Under the pieces are notes generated by a model that saw only the letters and a program-made list of their open reading frames with translations, was not told where the DNA came from and searched no databases. 64,000 nt of DNA from Deltaproteobacteria bacterium. GTDB lineage: Bacteria; Myxococcota_C; UBA6777. This document shows, piece after piece, positions 35,667 to 46,300 of the stretch (the stretch's first letter is position 1; every line of letters starts with the position of its first letter). The stretch lies in the NCBI GenBank assembly GCA_006226375.1, contig SBHC01000010.1, positions 1 to 64,000 on the forward strand, given 5' to 3'. The position numbers and the translations under genes are program-made.

Positions 35667-36641
35667 ATGAAGTGTGTTTTTGTCACTGGTGGTTCTGGGT
35701 TTGTAGGACGGAACCTCATCCGAGCGTTGCGAGAAAAGAATGTAGAAGTGCGAGCCCTTGCCCGCTCGGATAGCTCTGCAGCGACCGTAGAAGAGCTCGG
35801 CGCCCAGGCTGTTCGTGGTGACCTCCAAGATGAAGTCGCGATGCGCAACGGAATGGAAGGATGCGACACCGTCTTTCATGCCGCAGCGTACGTGAAAAGT
35901 TGGGGCACTCCCGAAGACTTCTACGACGCCAACATCTTAGGAACAGCCATTGTACTTGCTGCAGCCAAAAAGGCCAACGTGTCCACCGTTGTCTTTATCA
36001 GCACAGAGGCTTTGCTTGTGGGTGGAGGCCCCATTCGTAACGCCGATGAGACACGACAGCTACCCGAGAAGCCCATCGGTCAATATCCTCTTACCAAGGG
36101 GCTCTCCGAACGTACCGTTTTGTCGGCAAACAACACGAGCTTCCGAACGGTCTCTGTGCGTCCTCGTTTCATCTGGGGCCGAGACGATACCTCTGTTTTA
36201 ACCGAAATTATCAAGGCCGTAGAGTCAGGACGATTTGCCTGGCTGGATGGGGGACATTACAAAACCTCCACATGTCATGTTGCCAACGTATGCGAAGGAG
36301 CCATTCTCGCAGCAGAGAAAGGCAAAGGAGGCGAAGCTTACTTCCTCACGGACGGCGAGCCTGTTGAGTTTCGTTGGTTCATTACCCAGATGCTAGCAGC
36401 GAAGGGAGTAAAGGCTCCCAAGAAAAGCGTGCCCTTTAAGCTGGCCTACGCTCTGGCCTGGGTCTGTGAAAAGATCTGGAACCTCTTCCGGATCAAGCGC
36501 CAGCCACCTTTGAATCGTTCAGAGCTTTTGCTCATGGGCGAAGAAGTCACCGTGAACGACAGCAAAGCCCGAAGAGAGTTGGGCTACGCCGAAACCATCA
36601 GCGTGGAAGAGGGTTTGAAAGAAATGCAGACCCAGCCCTAG
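35667..36641 (+). CDS. NAD-dependent epimerase / 3-beta-HSD-type dehydrogenase
   Basis: The 324-residue protein is an extended SDR: MKCVFVTGGSGFVGRNLIRA is the TGxxGFxG dinucleotide site, GDLQDE the adenine-side acidic strand, HAAAYV the AAA after the fourth strand, STEALL the catalytic Ser/Thr region and YPLTK the YxxxK pair. The C-terminal substrate domain has a membrane-like helix (LAYALAWVCEKIWNLFRIKR). These are the features of NAD(P)-dependent sterol or sphingolipid dehydrogenases as well as sugar epimerases. AAGAGG precedes ATG 35667. It is followed 195 nt later by the oxidase and then the ceramidase-like gene, hence a lipid role is plausible. The Caulobacter ceramide reductase CerR belongs to this superfamily. 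Confidence 0.88.
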   Translation: MKCVFVTGGSGFVGRNLIRALREKNVEVRALARSDSSAATVEELGAQAVRGDLQDEVAMRNGMEGCDTVFHAAAYVKSWGTPEDFYDANILGTAIVLAAAKKANVSTVVFISTEALLVGGGPIRNADETRQLPEKPIGQYPLTKGLSERTVLSANNTSFRTVSVRPRFIWGRDDTSVLTEIIKAVESGRFAWLDGGHYKTSTCHVANVCEGAILAAEKGKGGEAYFLTDGEPVEFRWFITQMLAAKGVKAPKKSVPFKLAYALAWVCEKIWNLFRIKRQPPLNRSELLLMGEEVTVNDSKARRELGYAETISVEEGLKEMQTQP

Positions 36642-36836
36642 CATTCCAACGCGAAGCGAGAAACACCAACGTCCACACCAACGCTCCCCCTTCTTCCCAA
36701 ACAGATCCCCTTGACGAAACCCTGTGCTGCTGGTAGCTTAGGAGCCTCATCGTAGACTAACTTTTGTGTCGTTCGTGACTCTTATGGCAAAATCACTTTA
36801 GGATTAAGGAAAATTTTACAGCAAAAGGGGGAAGCT

Positions 36837-38321
36837 TTGACATCATCAGAGCAAACGGATGTTGTTGTGATCGGCGCCGGATACGCGGGCATTGCAGCCG
36901 CCATGGCATTGCAAGACCACAAAGAAGTTCGGGTACTGGAAGCAAGCGATCGGATAGGTGGGAGAGCCTGGACCGTTCGAGATGCGCAAGGACGAGCCAT
37001 CGATCGAGGCGCTCATTATTTGGGGGTCAAGCATCGTGCCTTGATGGCCCTCATTGATGAGCTTGGCTACAGCGACCAGCTGGTGGATTATGTCGAAGGT
37101 TTTGGCCCCGATCCCTGCTCCGTCTCGGATATGGCAGGGCGACGGGTTGTAACAGCCGTCTCGGACACCTACCTCAAGATTCAAGGCCTGGATGCAGCAG
37201 CGCCTGTTCGCGAACAGGCAGCGATGTTACGCGCGTTGGCAGAGATGGCCGCACTCACGCAGCTTGTGGACGCAGAGCAACCCGCTCTGACCCCTGGCGC
37301 GGAACGTCTTGATACCATTACCTTTGCGGAGTATATCGAATCCAAGACATTGCCCCCCTGGTTCGCCGATCTGATGTACAGCGGTGTTCGAGGAGTGTGG
37401 AGTCAATCTCCAGAGAACATGAGCGTCTTGTCCGTGTTTTGGTACATGAAGACCAACGGTGGCTTCTCTGAAATATTTTGCGACCAGGAAGGCTCTCCCC
37501 AACAGTATGGTTTGCGCTGTGGCGCAGGAACTCTGTTGGAGCGATGGGCTGAAAAGCTGCTCCATCCTCCGGAGCTTAAACAGCGAGTCACCCGCATTGA
37601 AACACACGAGAGCGGCTGCCTCGTAACAACAGACAACGGCACGACTCTGGCTTGTGAGCATGTTATCGTTGCCATCACGCCAGGACAGCTTCGACACATC
37701 TCCTTTGACCCTGTTTTGCCAGAACCCATCATGAACCTATCCAAGGGCGCACCAGGCTTCTCCATCAAAGCATCTGTGTTTTACAAAGCACCCTGGTGGC
37801 GCAATGGCCTCGGGAAAGAGAAACATGTGTTTGGTTGGCTGAACGGTCGTGGCAAAGGTGGCATTGACTGGATGTTGGATATGTCAGGAAAGACCGACAG
37901 CGATTTTAAGCTTGTCTGCTTTATCACTCCTGAGTTGCTCGACCCACTTCCCCGTGACGAGTGGGAAGACGCGGTACGTCAAGCCATCGTTGACCTCACG
38001 CAGAACCCTCACGCAGGAGAGTTTGAGAGCATAGACATGATCGACTGGCGCGATGTAGAAGGAGTCCAGTGCGGACCCAACACCAACTTTCGCCCAGGAA
38101 TGTTAACGGCTGCCGCTCCTTGGTGGGGTCGCCCTCTTCATGGACGTATACACCTCGGCGCTGCCGAGTTTTCGGACCGCTTCTGTGGTTATCTGGAAGG
38201 CGCCATACACAACGGTCGACGCGCTGCATCCGCAGTACTGGGACAGACAGCCACAAACTCAAGAAGTAAGATGGGTCGCGTTGCACAGCGCCTTCTCCGT
38301 CGAATGAAGAGGGCCAGCTAA
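36837..38321 (+). CDS. FAD-dependent amine-oxidase family protein
   Basis: The 494-residue protein starts with the Rossmann motif VVVIGAGYAGIAAAMAL and the E-S/A-S-DRIGGRAW signature (RVLEASDRIGGRAWTVRD) of the flavin monoamine oxidase/protoporphyrinogen-oxidase family. It ends with a second FAD contact region, HLGAAEFSDRFCGYLEGAIH. The FAD is probably non-covalent. No signal peptide or transmembrane segment is seen, so it is cytoplasmic. The start is a TTG at 36837 after AAAAGGGGG. Its stop overlaps the start of the next gene by one base (TAATG), so the two are translationally coupled, which argues that they act in one pathway. The amine or alcohol substrate cannot be told. Confidence 0.9.
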   Translation: MTSSEQTDVVVIGAGYAGIAAAMALQDHKEVRVLEASDRIGGRAWTVRDAQGRAIDRGAHYLGVKHRALMALIDELGYSDQLVDYVEGFGPDPCSVSDMAGRRVVTAVSDTYLKIQGLDAAAPVREQAAMLRALAEMAALTQLVDAEQPALTPGAERLDTITFAEYIESKTLPPWFADLMYSGVRGVWSQSPENMSVLSVFWYMKTNGGFSEIFCDQEGSPQQYGLRCGAGTLLERWAEKLLHPPELKQRVTRIETHESGCLVTTDNGTTLACEHVIVAITPGQLRHISFDPVLPEPIMNLSKGAPGFSIKASVFYKAPWWRNGLGKEKHVFGWLNGRGKGGIDWMLDMSGKTDSDFKLVCFITPELLDPLPRDEWEDAVRQAIVDLTQNPHAGEFESIDMIDWRDVEGVQCGPNTNFRPGMLTAAAPWWGRPLHGRIHLGAAEFSDRFCGYLEGAIHNGRRAASAVLGQTATNSRSKMGRVAQRLLRRMKRAS

Positions 38322-39988
38322 TGTACGTTGGACTTGCAAAATCAGATATCACTGCGTACCAAACAGGTATGTTGATGATGGGTTGGGCTGACATCAAAAA
38401 CCGCTGCGAGGGAGTCGCTGACCGCATCGAAGCACGCGCTCTCGCCATCCGCCAAGAGGGGCGAACCTTCGTTTTTGTGTCGGCGGAGCTATGCTTTCCC
38501 ACACAGATCCTGCGGCACGAAGTCTTCAAACGCATCGCCGACCTCTCCATCCATGACTCCGATTGGATGTTAACAGCCACCCACAACCACAGCGGTCCTT
38601 CAGGTCTCTCTCATGGGTTGCTGTACAACATGTTTAACCATGGGTTTCATCCGGAAGTGTTGTCCGATGTTGCCGACGGTATCGCGGACTGCATCCGTAA
38701 AGCTGTCGCTCGATTGGAGCCCGGACGCTTACGTTGGACCCGTCATCGAATGCCCCGCGTGCTGGGCATCAATCGAGCCTGGAAAGCCTGGAATCGCAAC
38801 CGCGGCGTTCGCCCTGTTGATGAATCCACCAAAGACCAAGCCGTAGACCGCACGGCCACGTTGTTAATGGTCGAATCCAAGGCAGGTGAGCCGCTAGGCG
38901 CAATTCATTGGTTTGGACTTCATGGAACGCTCATTCACGCTGACAACCGAAAGATCCGCTTTGACCACAAAGGGATGTCTTCAAGGTTATGGGAGGCGTC
39001 TCCACCCGAAGGAGCACGTGACTTCGTCGCCATCTTTGCGCAAGCACCAGCAGGTGATATTACACCCAACGACAAATGGGACCCCAAGCGCGGAATTATG
39101 GCGTTTGACACAGATGACCTGCGCGCAAGAGAAACGGTAGGACGAATGCAACAAGAGGCGGCGGCTGCGGCATGGGAAAGCGGCACTGCCATCGCAGAAG
39201 ATGCAACCCTAGACAGCACGTTGCGGTGGCTCCAGATGGAAGAGCAGCCTGTCGATCCAGATCTTGCTTGGGGTGCTTCCCATCCACGCACCACAAAAGC
39301 TATCGTCGGGTTTGGCGCAACGTTGGGGACCTTGGAAGGTCCAGGCCCGCTCGGAGATCTTCCTTGGATTGTAGCGACAACCAACCGACTGCGACGCGTA
39401 CAACGCACTGTCACAGGCTTGTTGGGTCGCACGTTGCTTGATGCACCACGTTGGCCCTTGCTGGAAGTGGGCAAGGGGATCCGAGGAAAAGGACTGGGCA
39501 TTTTACCCTTGCAAAAGGTATACATTCCGGAAGCTATTGACCCCGCCTTTAACTACATGCTTAAGGCCGGACGTGGGGGCTTAAAAAACCAACCATGGGT
39601 TCCTCCAACCTTGCCTCTTCAGATCCTTCGTATAGGACCCATTGCCATTGTTGGAATGTCTTGCGAGCCCACCATGATGGCAGGACGCCGTATGGCCGGA
39701 ACAGTCCATGCGCTGATGAAAGAGGCAGGTGTCCAACATGTCATTGTGAATGGCTACGCCAACGGTTACGGAAGCTATTGCACGACAGCCGAAGAGTTTG
39801 AAGAGCAAGGATACGAAAGTGCCATGACGTTGTTTGGGCGATGGACCCTCGCTGCATGGCGAACCCAAGCAAGATGGTTGATTCGCGATTGGAACGCTGG
39901 CCGTGATCACCTATCCCCTGGACCAGGGCCCTGGTTGCTCTCACCCGAAGAAGCTCTCGCTCAACCTCCCAAAGCCGCCCCTTTCTAA
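38321..39988 (+). CDS. Neutral/alkaline ceramidase-like hydrolase, cytoplasmic and lacking the usual Ser
   Basis: The 555-residue protein matches the N-terminal domain of neutral ceramidases: THNHSGPSG (residues 87-95, zinc His), a HGT motif at 201-203, EPTMMAGRR (about 449-457, zinc Glu) and NGYxSYCTTAEEFEEQGYE (about 481-499, zinc Tyr). The segment that in known enzymes reads NxGDVSPN and holds the nucleophilic Ser is here PAGDITPN, with Thr248 at that position. A signal peptide and the C-terminal immunoglobulin-like domain are absent. So it may cleave a related amide or be altered in mechanism. It overlaps the oxidase gene by one base, and it is likely the last gene of the plus-strand set that begins at 35223. 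Confidence 0.82.
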   Translation: MYVGLAKSDITAYQTGMLMMGWADIKNRCEGVADRIEARALAIRQEGRTFVFVSAELCFPTQILRHEVFKRIADLSIHDSDWMLTATHNHSGPSGLSHGLLYNMFNHGFHPEVLSDVADGIADCIRKAVARLEPGRLRWTRHRMPRVLGINRAWKAWNRNRGVRPVDESTKDQAVDRTATLLMVESKAGEPLGAIHWFGLHGTLIHADNRKIRFDHKGMSSRLWEASPPEGARDFVAIFAQAPAGDITPNDKWDPKRGIMAFDTDDLRARETVGRMQQEAAAAAWESGTAIAEDATLDSTLRWLQMEEQPVDPDLAWGASHPRTTKAIVGFGATLGTLEGPGPLGDLPWIVATTNRLRRVQRTVTGLLGRTLLDAPRWPLLEVGKGIRGKGLGILPLQKVYIPEAIDPAFNYMLKAGRGGLKNQPWVPPTLPLQILRIGPIAIVGMSCEPTMMAGRRMAGTVHALMKEAGVQHVIVNGYANGYGSYCTTAEEFEEQGYESAMTLFGRWTLAAWRTQARWLIRDWNAGRDHLSPGPGPWLLSPEEALAQPPKAAPF

Positions 39989-40094
39989 CTTCACATTGCT
40001 CTCCAGCAAATGTCCAACGAGTGAGAAGTTAAAGGTTCGTACCCGTTGTAACGCGACTTCCACTTCAGATCTCCAATAACCCATAGGAGGACAG

Positions 40095-40181
40095 GTGGAG
40101 AGATACGTCATTTCCCAACAACAAGATGAGAACATGACCTCGAAGCCTCCCAAAAAAGCCAAGCGTTCACAAAACACCTAA
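40095..40181 (+). CDS. Possible 28-residue basic ORF
   Basis: AGGAGG at 40085-40090 lies four bases before GTG 40095. The frame gives VERYVISQQQDENMTSKPPK followed by KAKRSQNT and a TAA, preceded by an in-frame stop at 40068-40070. The strong ribosome site is the only support. An alternative reading is a minus-strand frame over 39941-40177 that I do not recognise. The rest of the 387-nt gap between the ceramidase-like gene and the giant lipoprotein gene contains an inverted repeat near 40299-40317 and no other feature. Confidence 0.2.
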   Translation: MERYVISQQQDENMTSKPPKKAKRSQNT

Positions 40182-40298
40182 CACCCTCCCCCGATATATT
40201 CCGCTGACCACATTTCTGTTTTTTCATCTTTTTTGAATCCAAATCCAGCGGCTCTCACACTCTAGCACAAACTGCATTTCTACATGGAATGAGTGTGC

Positions 40299-40317
40299 AG
40301 TTCTGTTCTCCAGAACT
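40299..40317. promoter_or_regulatory. Inverted repeat upstream of the giant lipoprotein gene
   Basis: AGTTCT (40299-40304) and AGAACT (40312-40317) form a 6-bp inverted repeat with a 7-nt spacer about 60 nt before the ATG of the 40376 gene. It lies where an operator or a 5' UTR hairpin could act. A -35/-10 pair is not clear, although AT-rich runs (40219-40240) are present. Confidence 0.3.
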
Positions 40318-40375
40318 CTGTGTGCAATCGACTGCTCCACTCCTTTCTTACACGGCACTGCTTTAGGACTCCGCA

Positions 40376-43300
40376 ATGATCAAGAACCTTGAGAGACTTC
40401 GCCAATGCGCCCGACCTTTCTCCTTTCTGTTTCTTCTCCTTCTCATTGTTGGTTGTGGGGGAGAGATTCAGGTTGCGACGAAGGGTTGCAACGACTGCCC
40501 TGATCGATGCCTGGTTCCTCTCGGTTCAAGCCAAGGTCGTTGTGTCCGCTGCCTGAACGACAGCCAGTGCCAGGAAGAAAACAGCCCCACTCGCCGATGC
40601 ACCGAAGATTATCGATGCGTCTGCGGCTCCGAAAAAGATTGTCCCGAAGGTCAATTCTGCAAAGGCTTGGAAGGCTGCGTGGAGTGTCGAGACAGCAAAG
40701 ACTGTGCCGCCAAATCATCCGACAAGCCGGTGTGTGTGGCCAACAAGTGTGAAGTCTGCCAGCGCGGAGAGACCCGTTCGTGTACACCGCCTCCAGGTAA
40801 AGGTTGTGGAAAAGGCTCACAGCTTTGCACAGCTCGCGCCGTCTGGGGCGAATGCGAAGGGTTTCTCGTGTGCAAAGATACAGAAAAGTGCGACAACGAC
40901 ACCTGTGTTCCCGATTGCCCTGAGCCTGCGGTTTGCAAACAGGGAGAGCGGAAGTGCACCACCTCCTCCACGGAGTTCCCAGGAAAGTTTCGAGCCTGTG
41001 TTCCCAACGATGTGGGTTGCATGATGTGGGAGAAAGAGCCCTCCAGTTGTGACCGCGATGAGTATTGCGTAAATGGACAATGCCAGAAGGCCAAATGCCC
41101 CGTAGGACAAACGTATTGCAAGAGCGCTGATGCTTGTTTCTCCGTCACCAACAACCGGGACCACTGTGGAGCCTGTGACAACGCTTGCAACCCTGGCGAA
41201 GTCTGTGGAAACGGAACCTGCCAGGTGTCATGCCCCGCGGGACAGACCAACTGCGATGGTTCTTGCGTGGTGCTGGACAGCGATCGGGCCCATTGCGGAG
41301 CCTGCAACACAGCATGCAGTTCCGGAGAGATCTGCGAGAAGGGAGCCTGCACGCTCTCCTGCCCTGTCGGCCAAACCCGATGCGGCGGTCAATGTGTCAG
41401 CACCCTCTCGGCTCCCCAACATTGCGGAGCCTGCAACAACGCCTGCAAAAGTGGCGAGGTTTGTACCGGTGGAACCTGCGAAACATCCTGCCCTGTAGGC
41501 CAAACCAACTGCTCGGATGCTTGCGTCAACATCCAAACCACCAGGGCTCACTGTGGTGGATGCGGAAACGCTTGCCAAACCGGTGAAGTTTGTTCCAACG
41601 GAAAGTGTGTAACGTCCTGTCCTGCCGGTCAAACCAACTGCGGCGGCTCCTGTGTAGACGTCCAAACCACACGCGCTCACTGTGGTACTTGTGGAAGGGT
41701 CTGTCAAAACGGACAAGTCTGCACCAACGGACAGTGCAAAACATCCTGTCCATCGGCACAAACCCAGTGCCGAAACTCTTGTGTCAGCCTGCAAACCACA
41801 AGAGCCCACTGTGGAAAGTGCTTTAACGTGTGCGCTTCGGGGGAAGTCTGCTCGAATGGAGCTTGTGTGACATCCTGCCCACAGAGCCAGAAGAATTGCG
41901 GCGGCTCCTGCATTGACGTCCAGATATCCAGAGCCCACTGCGGCGGGTGCGGAAAAGCCTGCAAGGCCGGGGAAGTTTGTGCCCGAGGAGCATGCGAGGT
42001 TTCTTGTCCCAGCGGCCAAAGGAACTGTGGCGGAAGTTGTGTCACGCTGGCCTCGGACCGGACCCACTGTGGAGGATGCAACAACGCCTGCGCCTCCGGT
42101 GAAGTCTGTGCTGGTGGGACGTGTGCGGTGTCCTGTCCTGGTAGCCAGACCAACTGCAACGGGTCTTGTGTGGATGTCCAATCCGACTCCCGTCACTGCG
42201 GAACCTGCGGAAACGCTTGTCCACAAGGTAACGCCTGCACAAAGGGTTCGTGCCAGCTCTCATGCCAGAACGGACTCTCTCAGTGCTCTGGACAATGTGT
42301 TAACTCACAGTCCGATCGGTCACATTGTGGAGCTTGTGGAAACGCCTGCCAGCAGGGAGAAGTCTGCTCTCGCGGAGCCTGCCTGGTGAGCTGCCAGGTC
42401 GGACGAACCGATTGCTCCGGTAGCTGTGTCGATGTGCAATCGGATCGGGCTCACTGTGGAGCCTGCGGAAAAGCCTGTAGCTCCGGTCAAGTGTGCGCCA
42501 ACGTCCGCTGCCAGACGTCGTGTCCTGCAGGACAGTCCAACTGTGGTGGCTCTTGCGTCAACGTCCAGTCCGACCGGGCTCACTGTGGCAAGTGTGGAAC
42601 CATCTGCAAAACAGGGGAAGTCTGTTCCAACGGATCCTGCGTGGTGTCCTGTCCTTTGGGTCAAACCAACTGCGGTGGCTCCTGTGTCAACGTCCAGTCC
42701 GATCGAGCCCATTGTGGCCGCTGTGGAAAAGCTTGCAGCAACGGGGAAGTTTGCTCCAACGGTGCTTGCGTTGTGTCCTGCCCGAACAACCAAACCAACT
42801 GCACAGGTTCGTGTGTGAATACAAACACAAGCAGCCGACACTGTGGCAGCTGTGGCAACCCCTGTGACAAAGGCAAAGTTTGCAAGCAAGGACGATGCAC
42901 CGTTGACTGCCAAACGTGGGAGACCAAGTGCAGCGGGCAGTGCGTCAACACCAAGCTGGATCGGCTGCACTGTGGAGCTTGTGGAAACCGCTGTGCCTCT
43001 GGTGAAGTTTGTTGGTCGGGCAAGTGTCAACTGTCTTGCCAAAGTGGCTTGAGCAAATGCAACGGACAATGTGTGGATATCCAGTCGGACAGGGCTCATT
43101 GTGGTGGCTGCGGAAAGACTTGCAAGTCCGGGGAAGTTTGCTCCAACGGTGCCTGTGTTGTGTCCTGTCCTGCCGGACAAACGGATTGTTCCAGCAGCTG
43201 TGTGGATGTCCAATCCGACCGCTCCCACTGTGGAGGGTGTGGCAAAACGTGTAGCTCTGGCGAAGTGTGCGCCAACGGAGTGTGCCAAACCTCCTGTCCT

Positions 43301-46300
43301 GTCGGTCAGACCTCGTGCTCTGGTTCTTGTTTCTATGTCCAGTCGGACAGGGCTCATTGCGGCGGCTGTGGCAAAGCTTGTAACTCCGGCGAAGTCTGCT
43401 CCAACGGAACATGCCAGACCTCCTGCCCCACAGGACAAGCCAACTGTGGTGGCTCGTGTGTGAACATTGAGTCCAACCGCGCCCACTGCGGAAAGTGCGG
43501 AAAGTCGTGCGCCTCCGGTGAGGTTTGTTCCAACCAAAGATGCGTGGTTTCCTGCCAGCTGGGACAAACCAACTGCGGTGGTTCCTGTGTGAACACCCAG
43601 TCGGCTCGCACACACTGCGGTGGCTGCGGAAAAGTCTGCAAAACAGGTGAAGTCTGCTCCAACGGCACATGTGTTGTAAGCTGTCCCAACAGCCAAACCA
43701 ACTGCAACGGCTCTTGCGTCGATGTCCAATCCGACCGGGTTAACTGCGGCGGCTGTGGCAAAGCTTGCAACTCCGGCGAGGTCTGCGCCAAAGGCTTGTG
43801 TTCCGTAAGTTGCCCGACAGGCCAGACCAACTGCTCCGGTTCTTGTGTGAACACGGACTCGGATCGGGCTCATTGCGGTCGCTGTGGCAAGGTCTGTAAC
43901 TCTGGCGAAGTCTGCGCCAACGGAGCTTGTGTCGTCAGCTGTCCCAGCGGTCAAACCGACTGCTCCGGCTCTTGCGTCGAACTCAACACAAACAGCCGAC
44001 ACTGTGGAACCTGCGGAAATGCTTGTGACAAAGGAAAGGTTTGCAAGCAAGGCAGATGCACCATTGACTGCCCCAAATGGGAGACCAAGTGCAGCGGTCA
44101 ATGCGTCAACATCAAGAACGACCGCTCTCATTGTGGAGCTTGTGGCAACCGCTGCGCCTCGGGAGAAGTTTGCTCGCAAGGCAAGTGTCAGTTGTCCTGC
44201 CAGCAAGGTTTGAGCAACTGCTCGGGACAGTGTGTGAACACCAACACCGATCGAACCCACTGCGGAAGCTGCGGTACAACTTGCCAACAAGGCGAGGTCT
44301 GCTCCAACGGTGCGTGTGTGGTGAGCTGCCCCAACGGTCAAACCGACTGCTCTGGCTCTTGCGTCAATACCCAGTCCGACAGGGCTCATTGCGGTGGCTG
44401 TGGCAAAGCCTGCGACTCGGGTCAAGTGTGCGCCAACGGCAAGTGCCAAACCTCCTGTCCTACTGGGCAAACCACATGCTCCGGCTCGTGCTACAACATT
44501 CAGTCCGACCGGGCTCATTGCGGTGGCTGCGGAAACGCCTGCCAAACTGGCGAAGTCTGCTCCAACGGGAAATGCCAAACCTCTTGTCCCAGCGGCCAGG
44601 CCAACTGCGGCGGCTCCTGCGTCAGCATCGAATCCAACCGCGCTCACTGTGGGGGATGCGGAAAGTCATGTGCTTCGGGTGAGGTCTGCAGCAATCGAAA
44701 GTGTACCGTCTCGTGCCCTCTCGGTCAGACCAACTGCTCCGGTTCTTGTGTGAACGTACAGTCCGACCGGGCTCATTGCGGAGGCTGCGGGAAGGTCTGC
44801 CAAACCGGCGAAGTCTGCTCCAACGGCGCATGCGTGGTGAGTTGCCCCAACAGCCAAACCAACTGCAACGGCTCTTGCGTCGATGACCAATCCGATCGCG
44901 CTCACTGCGGCGGCTGTGGCAAAGCCTGTCAAACAGGCGAGGTATGTTCCAAGGGTTCGTGTTCCGTTAGTTGTCCTAGCGGTCAAACCAACTGCTCGGG
45001 AGCTTGCGTCAACACAGACTCCGACAGGGCTCACTGCGGTCGATGTGGAAAAGCTTGTAGCTCCGGTGAAGTTTGCGCCAACGGAGCTTGTGTGGTGAGT
45101 TGTCCCAGCGGCCAAACCAACTGCTCGGGTTCTTGTGTCGACATCAACACAGACAGCCGACATTGTGGAGCCTGTGGGACCGCTTGCGACAAAGGCAAAG
45201 TTTGCAAGCAAGGCAAGTGCACTGTTGATTGCCAAAGCTGGGAGACCAAGTGCAACGGACAATGCGTCAACACCCAGTTGGATCGTTTGCATTGTGGAGC
45301 TTGTGGCAACCGCTGCTCCTCAGGTGAAGTTTGTTGGTCAAGCAAGTGTCGGTTGTCTTGCCAAGCAGGATTGAGCAAATGTGCCGGACAGTGTGTGAAC
45401 ACAGCGAACGACCGAACCCACTGTGGAGGTTGTGGCAAAGCCTGCAAGTCTGGCGAAGTCTGTGCGAATGGAGCCTGTGTGGTGTCCTGCCTGAGCGGCC
45501 AAACCGATTGCTCCGGCTCTTGCGTCAACACCCAATCGGATCGCGCCCACTGTGGTGGCTGTGGCAAAGCCTGTGCTTCGGGTCAGGTCTGCGCCAATGG
45601 ACAGTGCCAAACCTCCTGTCCTGTGGGCCAAACGATATGCTCAGGTTCTTGCTATAACATTCAATCGGATCGAGCCCATTGCGGTGGCTGCGGCCAAGCT
45701 TGCAAGTCGGGCGAAGTGTGCTCCAACGGGAAATGCCAAACCTCTTGTCCCAACGGACAAGCCAACTGCGGCGGTGCGTGCATCAGCATCGAGTCCAACC
45801 GCGCCCACTGTGGCGGCTGTGGCAAGTCGTGTGCGACCGGAGAAGTGTGCTCCAATCGCAAATGTGTGGTGAGTTGTCCCACAGGCCAAACCAACTGTTC
45901 CGGCTCCTGCGTCGATGTCCAATCGGACCGCGCTCATTGTGGCGGATGTGGCAAGGTATGCAGCGCTGGAGAGGTTTGCTCCAACGGGACCTGTGTGGTG
46001 AGCTGCCCTGGCGGTCAAACCAACTGCAATGGCTCTTGTGTCGATGTCCAGTCGGATCGCGCCCATTGTGGCGGATGCGGCAAAGCTTGCAACACTGGTG
46101 AAGTCTGCGCCAGTGGTAGCTGTGTCGTGTCTTGCCTGACGGGACAAGTGAATTGCTCTGGTTCTTGCGTCAACACCAGCACCGATCGCGCCCACTGTGG
46201 CGGATGTGGTAAAGCTTGCAACGCTGGCGAAGTGTGTGCCAGTGGAAGTTGTGTGGTGAGTTGTCCTGGCAACCAAACGAACTGTTCCGGTTCTTGCATC

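Noticed and set aside
42320..44647. 775-residue open frame on the minus strand inside the Cys8 repeat gene
   Set aside because: It is the antisense of regular TGC/TGT-rich repeats, which leave no stop codons. The Ala/Val/Gly-rich product mirrors the repeats and has no ribosome site of its own. The same holds for the 371-residue minus frame at 45641-46756.
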